Source of the DNA: Spirochaetaceae bacterium
GTDB taxonomy: Bacteria > Spirochaetota > Spirochaetia > Treponematales > Breznakiellaceae
Length of the DNA: 9,106 nt
Direction of reading: 5' to 3'
Assembly: GCA_031267475.1 (NCBI GenBank)
Contig: JAIRZA010000151.1
Location: forward strand, 1 to 9,106
Shown here one piece after another: positions 5,529-9,106 of this stretch; position 1 is the stretch's first letter; every line of letters starts with the position of its first letter. Position numbers and translations under genes: made by a program. The notes under the pieces were generated by a model, which had not been told where the DNA came from, did no database searches, and worked only from the letters and a program-made list of their open reading frames with translations.

Positions 5529-7103
5529 TTAACGCTCTTCGCGGACTATAACTTCTTTGAAACCCGCGTTGCCAAGCCTTATAGCAATCGAATCAATTTC
5601 ATCAGCGCGAACATTGCTGATTACAACACGGTACATCTCGCCAAAAGGCTCCCATTGCGGATTCAGACCAGCCGCCGACAGACGGTCAAAGACCTCAACC
5701 GCGTTCTTGGCCACTTTGAACGAGCCAATTTGAAGCCGGTAATATCTGCCGCTTACAAATGGTCCGCCAATAATCTCGGCGGCGGTATAATTCGGATAAT
5801 TACGCGCTGTCTGCGGCTGGGCGGGATTAGGCGCTATCGAAGGCGCGATAGCCGAACTAGGCATGACGGGTGTTGTAGCAGCTACAGGAGGACGCGCTAT
5901 AGTCGGAACAGGCTGAAAAGACGCTACAGGCGGTGATGAAGTCGTCCGGCTCTGTGAAGCGGAAGGAGCGCGCGTGGTTTGTGTACTCCCCGTCGGCGAG
6001 GCCGTGGGACTCTGCCTAACAGACGGCTGCTGCGGCGTATATGAAGGGGCCGCCGGATTCGTCCTGGTGGAGCTTGTTGAACTAGACGAGCGCGGCTGGG
6101 ACCCGCTTGCGCTGCTGCTGCTGGCAGGAGGACGCGCCGCCGGTCCTGTAGAAGCCGGGGGACGTACCACCGGAGGAGAATTAGTCTGCGTCCGCGCTGT
6201 TCCCGCCGTACTCGTTCCGCTCGAAGAATTTGCCGCTCTCTGCGTTACAGCCCGGCTGGTCGCCGGAACAGGCTGAGCCGTTAATGCCGGCTGACTTGCT
6301 TGCGCCGGCTGGCTTGGCTGAGGAGCGGCTTGGCTGGTTTGAGGCGGATCTGATGGAACAGGCTGAGCCGTTAAAACAGGCTGGCTTGACTGCGCCGGCT
6401 GCCGGCTTGCTTGCGGGGCGGCTTGACTGGTTTGAGGCGGATCTGACGGAACAGGCTGAGCCGTTAATGCCGGCTGACTTGCTTGCGCCGGCTGACTTGG
6501 CTGAGGAGCGGATTGGCTGGTTTGAGGCGGATCCGGCGGAATAGGCTGGGCCGTTAATGCCGGCTGGCTTGACTGCGCCGGCTGGCTTGCGGATTGAACG
6601 GCTTGCGTCGGTTGAGCCGTCGTCGTCGGCTGCGCCGTCGTTGGTGTAACCGCCGGCGCGGCCGCCGCCGATGCAGGAGAAGCGTCAGTCCCCGCGGCAG
6701 CCGTATTCACGGCCGTAACATTACGAGGCGCTAATTCTACAATAACTTGAGCCGTACCGGTTTCAAGCATATTCAATTTTTCCGCCGCCGCTTTGGAAAC
6801 ATCTATGATGCGGCTTTTAACAAAAGGACCGCGATCGTTCACCCGTACAAAAACCTGTTCGCCGTTTAGCGCGTTAGTAACTATCAGTAAAGTTCCAAAA
6901 GGCAGATCCGGATGGGCGGCCGTAAATTGATTTGGATCAAAAAGTTCTCCGGACGCTGTGGGCCTCCCCTCAAACTCTGTCCCGTACCATGAAGCTATAC
7001 CCTCCTGACGGTATGAAGAGTTAGCCGGAGTCTGGGTTTGCGCGGCGCAAAGACTCGCTGTAAAAAAAAGGCTGCCCATAACAAATGCGATTCTGTTTTT
7101 CAT
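5529..7103 (-). CDS. rlpA: RlpA: septal lytic transglycosylase with DPBB and SPOR domains
   Basis: RlpA proteins cleave naked (peptide-free) glycan strands of peptidoglycan, mostly at division sites. The 524-residue product begins with a signal peptide (residues 1-21, ending SLCAA before QTQTP). No proper lipobox precedes C19, so unlike the E. coli protein it is probably not a lipoprotein. The DPBB domain is at 34-126 with GIASWYG, TASGE, TAAH and VNDRGPF motifs. E53, H64 and D90 have the same spacing as the catalytic Glu, His and Asp known from Pseudomonas RlpA. Residues 130-440 form a low-complexity Gln/Pro/Ser/Ala/Thr linker with a 30-residue tandem repeat. A SPOR domain, which binds denuded glycan, is at 452-524 (YYRLQIGSF to FKEVIVREE). 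I chose ATG 7103 for the signal peptide and AAGGGGA 8 nt upstream. An in-frame TTG at 7145 is unlikely. It follows the leucine-rich-repeat gene by 71 bp. Confidence 0.92.
   Translation of the reverse strand: MKNRIAFVMGSLFFTASLCAAQTQTPANSSYRQEGIASWYGTEFEGRPTASGELFDPNQFTAAHPDLPFGTLLIVTNALNGEQVFVRVNDRGPFVKSRIIDVSKAAAEKLNMLETGTAQVIVELAPRNVTAVNTAAAGTDASPASAAAAPAVTPTTAQPTTTAQPTQAVQSASQPAQSSQPALTAQPIPPDPPQTSQSAPQPSQPAQASQPALTAQPVPSDPPQTSQAAPQASRQPAQSSQPVLTAQPVPSDPPQTSQAAPQPSQPAQASQPALTAQPVPATSRAVTQRAANSSSGTSTAGTARTQTNSPPVVRPPASTGPAARPPASSSSASGSQPRSSSSTSSTRTNPAAPSYTPQQPSVRQSPTASPTGSTQTTRAPSASQSRTTSSPPVASFQPVPTIARPPVAATTPVMPSSAIAPSIAPNPAQPQTARNYPNYTAAEIIGGPFVSGRYYRLQIGSFKVAKNAVEVFDRLSAAGLNPQWEPFGEMYRVVISNVRADEIDSIAIRLGNAGFKEVIVREER
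6264..6569 (-). repeat. In-frame tandem repeat in the rlpA linker (90-93 bp, about 3.4 copies)
   Basis: The plus-strand landmark ggctgagccgtta (ggctgggccgtta in the last copy) recurs at 6271, 6361, 6454 and 6544, spacings of 90, 93 and 90 bp. The encoded unit is 30 residues (31 in one copy) and runs SQPALTAQPVPSDPPQTSQ followed by AAPQPSQPAQA. There are three full units and a partial fourth, at protein residues 179-280. DNA identity between units is high, which points to recent expansion and likely length variation between strains. Confidence 0.88.
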
Positions 7104-7121
7104 ATTAAAAGTCCCCTTACG

Positions 7122-7133
7122 GAAGTATACTTC
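7122..7133 (-). promoter_or_regulatory. Perfect 12-bp palindrome with a -10-like TATACT upstream of rlpA
   Basis: gaagtatacttc is its own reverse complement. On the minus strand it contains TATACT (7124-7129), a good -10 hexamer about 20 bp before the rlpA ATG. The best -35 at 17 bp spacing (TTGCGC) matches only three positions. It may be a weak or regulated promoter with the palindrome as an operator, or a chance palindrome. Confidence 0.35.
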
Positions 7134-7174
7134 AAAAATTATCAACGCGCAAAAAATTTATATTAAGAACCCCT

Positions 7175-8671
7175 CTACTGCACGTATTTAGGAGGCAGTT
7201 CCTGCCCTGATAAATTCCAATGTCCCGCTTTTAGCACATAAGTGCCGGCTTTATAGTTGTTCATGCGGTAATAATCAGAAAATTGATAACGAAAGCTGTC
7301 GCTTTGTATCAAAACATTTTCACCAATGGTTATATCACCCAAATTATTACCCATAAAAGCCTGACTGCCTATACTTCGCACAGAATCTGGAATTACAATC
7401 GAACTCAAATTATTTGAGGCAAAAGCCCCTTCTCCTATGAACGTAGTCCCCTCAGGAATGGTAAAGCTTTCCAGTCCCCTGTTCTTGTACTCGAATTTTC
7501 CTATACCCTGCCTTGCCTTGCTCATAGCCGGAGCAGCTTTAGCAGTTTCGGAAAACGGCGGCGTATTGTTTACCTGCGTACCGTCTTTTGTGATAGTTTT
7601 ACTGTTTATCACAGGTATAGAAGACACTCCGGTATAATCGCCGGGAACCTCGATATAAACTTGAGAGTAGATATCTTTTTTATCCCCTAAAGACTGCGAA
7701 GCGGCAGGCGCGGAGACGGGCGGCGGCGGGACGATAGCTGTTGTTGATGTTGTTACCGTTGTCGTTGAAACCTGCTCGACCGGCGGCTTTACCACACCGG
7801 TTTGAGCCTCCGGAACCGCCGCGGAGTAGCTTTGCGCCGCGGGCGCTTTTGCCGGATAAATCTGTGTAGCGACAGGCTTCATTGAACTAGTCTGAACCGC
7901 TGGAGCGGCCGGAGCCGCCGCGGGATAACTTTGCACAATGACAGTCGTCTTTGAAAAAGCCTGCTTATCGGCGGGCTGCGCTCCATAGGTTGTTTGAACA
8001 GACTCTCTGGCGACAGGTTCGCTGTAACTGCTCAACGGCGCAATGCTGTTCTTCACACTTGACGCGCCGTACTTCTTTTCGGACGTGTCTTTCACAGGCT
8101 CTTTGGGAGTTGCAGGCGCGGCGTTCGAACCAGAAACAGGATTAAATGTGCCATCGTAACCTGTAAGCGGATTATAGAAATTACCATATAAACCCGTCGC
8201 CCTTTCAAGCAATTCGGCAGTTAAATGCTGTTTATCCGATGCGACATAGTAAACCTTAGATTTTACCGGGTTTTTGGAATTTTCTGTTAAATCGGCGTTT
8301 GTTACCCTTTTCAACATATTGCTGTCAAAAGCAGAATCCGCAATTACACGCACCGATGTAGGTATCACGACTATACTCAACTGGTTGCCAAAAAAGGCCT
8401 GGTCGCCGATAGTCTCAAGTCCTTGCGGAAGCACAAGGTCAGTAAGCCCCTTAAGTTTGAACGCCATATCGCCAATCTTGCGGACAGGAACACCATCAAT
8501 GCTCACTGGGATGACAACGGATTTTTCATTTCCGGTATAACCAGTAATTACAATCCATTTTTGTCCGTCTCGAAGCTCGGCGCGGGTAATAAAGACATTA
8601 TTATTCTGCGCGGTAAGCAAAACAGAAAATCCGGTAATAAGCGCAAAAAACATCAGCCCTCTTTTAAGCAT
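7175..8671 (-). CDS. Secreted BspA-like leucine-rich-repeat (LRR_5) protein with central linker
   Basis: This 498-residue protein has a signal peptide (residues 1-21, MLKRGLMFFALITGFSVLLTA before Q). An N-terminal LRR_5/BspA-like block follows at about 45-125 (VVIPVSIDG-VPVRKIGDMAF, LVLPQGLETIGDQAF, IVVIPTSVRVIADSAF). Residues 180-385 are low-complexity, rich in Ala, Pro, Ser, Thr and Val with imperfect YPA/APAAP repeats, probably unfolded. A second LRR block is at 391-465 (FTIPEGTTFIGEGAF, IVIPDSVRSIGSQAF). The tail NNYKAGTYVLKAGHW resembles ends of treponemal proteins of this type. BspA-like proteins are envelope or secreted binding proteins, some adhesive; the ligand here is unknown and no catalytic motif is seen. 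I chose ATG 8671, which has AGAAGG about 8 nt upstream. An in-frame GTG at 8680 overlaps that ribosome site. It lies upstream of rlpA with 71 bp between. Confidence 0.88.
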   Translation of the reverse strand: MLKRGLMFFALITGFSVLLTAQNNNVFITRAELRDGQKWIVITGYTGNEKSVVIPVSIDGVPVRKIGDMAFKLKGLTDLVLPQGLETIGDQAFFGNQLSIVVIPTSVRVIADSAFDSNMLKRVTNADLTENSKNPVKSKVYYVASDKQHLTAELLERATGLYGNFYNPLTGYDGTFNPVSGSNAAPATPKEPVKDTSEKKYGASSVKNSIAPLSSYSEPVARESVQTTYGAQPADKQAFSKTTVIVQSYPAAAPAAPAVQTSSMKPVATQIYPAKAPAAQSYSAAVPEAQTGVVKPPVEQVSTTTVTTSTTAIVPPPPVSAPAASQSLGDKKDIYSQVYIEVPGDYTGVSSIPVINSKTITKDGTQVNNTPPFSETAKAAPAMSKARQGIGKFEYKNRGLESFTIPEGTTFIGEGAFASNNLSSIVIPDSVRSIGSQAFMGNNLGDITIGENVLIQSDSFRYQFSDYYRMNNYKAGTYVLKAGHWNLSGQELPPKYVQ

Positions 8672-8855
8672 AAAATCCACCTTCTAAATTAAAATATACA
8701 CGTAAAGCTTTCCTAAAACTTCAATACCTTGGGAAGCTGTCTCTGGTTCATTGGAAAAAACGGACATTAGACCGCTATCCTTATTCAATTATCGGAGTTT
8801 TACCCCGAAAAGTTAAACTGCCGCTTACAAAAACAACAAAACGGACAGTTCAACT

Positions 8856-8870
8856 CAGTCCGCCGGACTG
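8856..8870. repeat. Small 6-bp-arm hairpin in the right intergenic region
   Basis: cagtcc and ggactg pair around the loop gcc. An overlapping alternative stem uses gacagt (8844-8849) and actgtc (8867-8872), so two structures compete. No T-run follows on either strand. The significance is uncertain. Confidence 0.4.
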
Positions 8871-8978
8871 TCGCGCAAACTCCACTGCGCCGTTGTGTTA
8901 ATGGAAACACGCTCGCCATGCGGCGGGCGTTTATTCCCAGCGATTTTACTTTTACGAAATTTCTGCTAAAAGAGAGAG

Positions 8979-9106
8979 ATGGGACAGGGGATATTACAGG
9001 GTCAGTTGAGCCGGTTTGACGAGGTTGGGAAACAGACCGGGGACGCATCGGCATGGAAGCGGCGGGAGGGGTTCAATTTAACCTATACCTTCGGCGATGC
9101 GATAAA
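8979..9106 (+). CDS. Possible start of a divergent gene, cut by the right edge
   Basis: The only plus-strand frame still open at the right edge starts at ATG 8979 and gives 42 residues. It begins MGQGILQGQLSRFDEVGKQT and ends near REGFNLTYTFGDAI. The purine-rich AGAGAGAG just before the ATG is a poor ribosome site. The stretch has a protein-like residue mix, with an alternating-polarity segment near its end, but I recognise no family. A second plus-strand frame (ATG 8918 to TGA 9019, 33 residues) overlaps it, so chance openness or a broken gene are both possible. If real, it would be divergent from the LRR gene and the only plus-strand gene here. Confidence 0.25.
   Translation, partial: MGQGILQGQLSRFDEVGKQTGDASAWKRREGFNLTYTFGDAI

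Larger units (their letters stand above)
8672..9106. other. Gene-poor region upstream of the LRR gene
   Basis: About 430 bp with no gene I can firmly support. On the minus strand a TATATT hexamer (8694-8699) lies close ahead of the LRR gene but without a convincing -35. It also holds the hairpin cagtcc-gcc-ggactg (8856-8870) with a competing pairing gacagt/actgtc (8844-8849 with 8867-8872). A short plus-strand frame runs off the right edge. The promoter of the LRR gene must lie here if that gene starts its own transcript. Confidence 0.5.

Noticed and set aside
5974..6544. Long plus-strand open frames opposite the rlpA linker
   Set aside because: They arise from the GC-rich tandem repeat antisense to a clear gene. 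Their Leu/Ala/Gly/Glu-rich products have no family features.
6264..6569. CRISPR-like regular repeats
   Set aside because: The 90-bp units are contiguous, in frame and coding, with no unique spacers.
8800..9054. Minus-strand open frame of 84 residues at the right edge
   Set aside because: The product is rich in Arg, Ser and Pro without domain or signal features, and there is no ribosome site. It looks like chance openness.
9068..9086. tRNA T-arm-like ggttcaatttaacc
   Set aside because: The stem is 4 bp with a 6-base loop, and no acceptor, D or anticodon arms can be built around it.
9044..9101. Inverted repeat cgcatcg / cgatgcg at the right edge
   Set aside because: It has only 7-bp arms with a 44-base loop inside a possible coding frame, and could easily be chance.

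Overview
The window looks like ordinary bacterial chromosome with nine protein genes, all on the minus strand, so transcription runs from high to low coordinates. The best guess at the source is a spirochaete, probably Treponema-like and anaerobic. The reasons are a secreted BspA-like leucine-rich-repeat protein with a tail of the kind seen in treponemes, an RlpA-SPOR protein with no evident lipobox, clostridial/spirochaetal style MOSC-MogA and bacterial-PH proteins, and short GC-rich hairpins repeated next to gene ends. This assignment rests on recognition, not on a search.

Layout in order of transcription. (1) 8681-9106 is about 425 bp without a clear gene; it holds a small hairpin and a weak plus-strand open frame running off the right edge. 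(2) 8671-7175 encodes a secreted protein with two leucine-rich-repeat blocks around a long Ala/Pro/Ser/Thr linker. 7103-5529 encodes RlpA (DPBB domain, tandemly repeated linker, SPOR domain). Both are envelope proteins of similar build. (3) 5330-5528 is intergenic and full of hairpins and direct repeats. (4) 5290-3379 is a molybdenum-cofactor pair: moaA, then a MOSC-MogA fusion whose Shine-Dalgarno sequence lies inside the last codons of moaA. (5) 3339-1348 holds a bacterial-PH membrane protein, a half-size EamA transporter and a QueG-like iron-sulfur protein, closely spaced. (6) After a hairpin repeat and a near-perfect sigma-70 promoter, 1204-1 holds a CPBP-family membrane protease and a flavodoxin-like protein cut by the left edge.

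Base composition shifts at about 3340-3380. The genes to the left are clearly A+T rich (12 G+C of 60 bases at 3121-3180), while the Moco and envelope genes are more balanced (31 of 60 at 3481-3540). The left block may have a different history.

The most useful observations are: the tight coupling of moaA to the MOSC-MogA fusion, with an A8 run just before the junction whose slippage would join the two frames; a possible leaderless promoter for moaA; the GCAAAATGC hairpin family seen at two gene 3' ends; RlpA with intact catalytic residues and a 30-residue repeated linker; and a QueG-like protein that appears to lack the catalytic Asp. I see no CRISPR array, transposase, tRNA or rRNA, and nothing that I would call a clearly new system.
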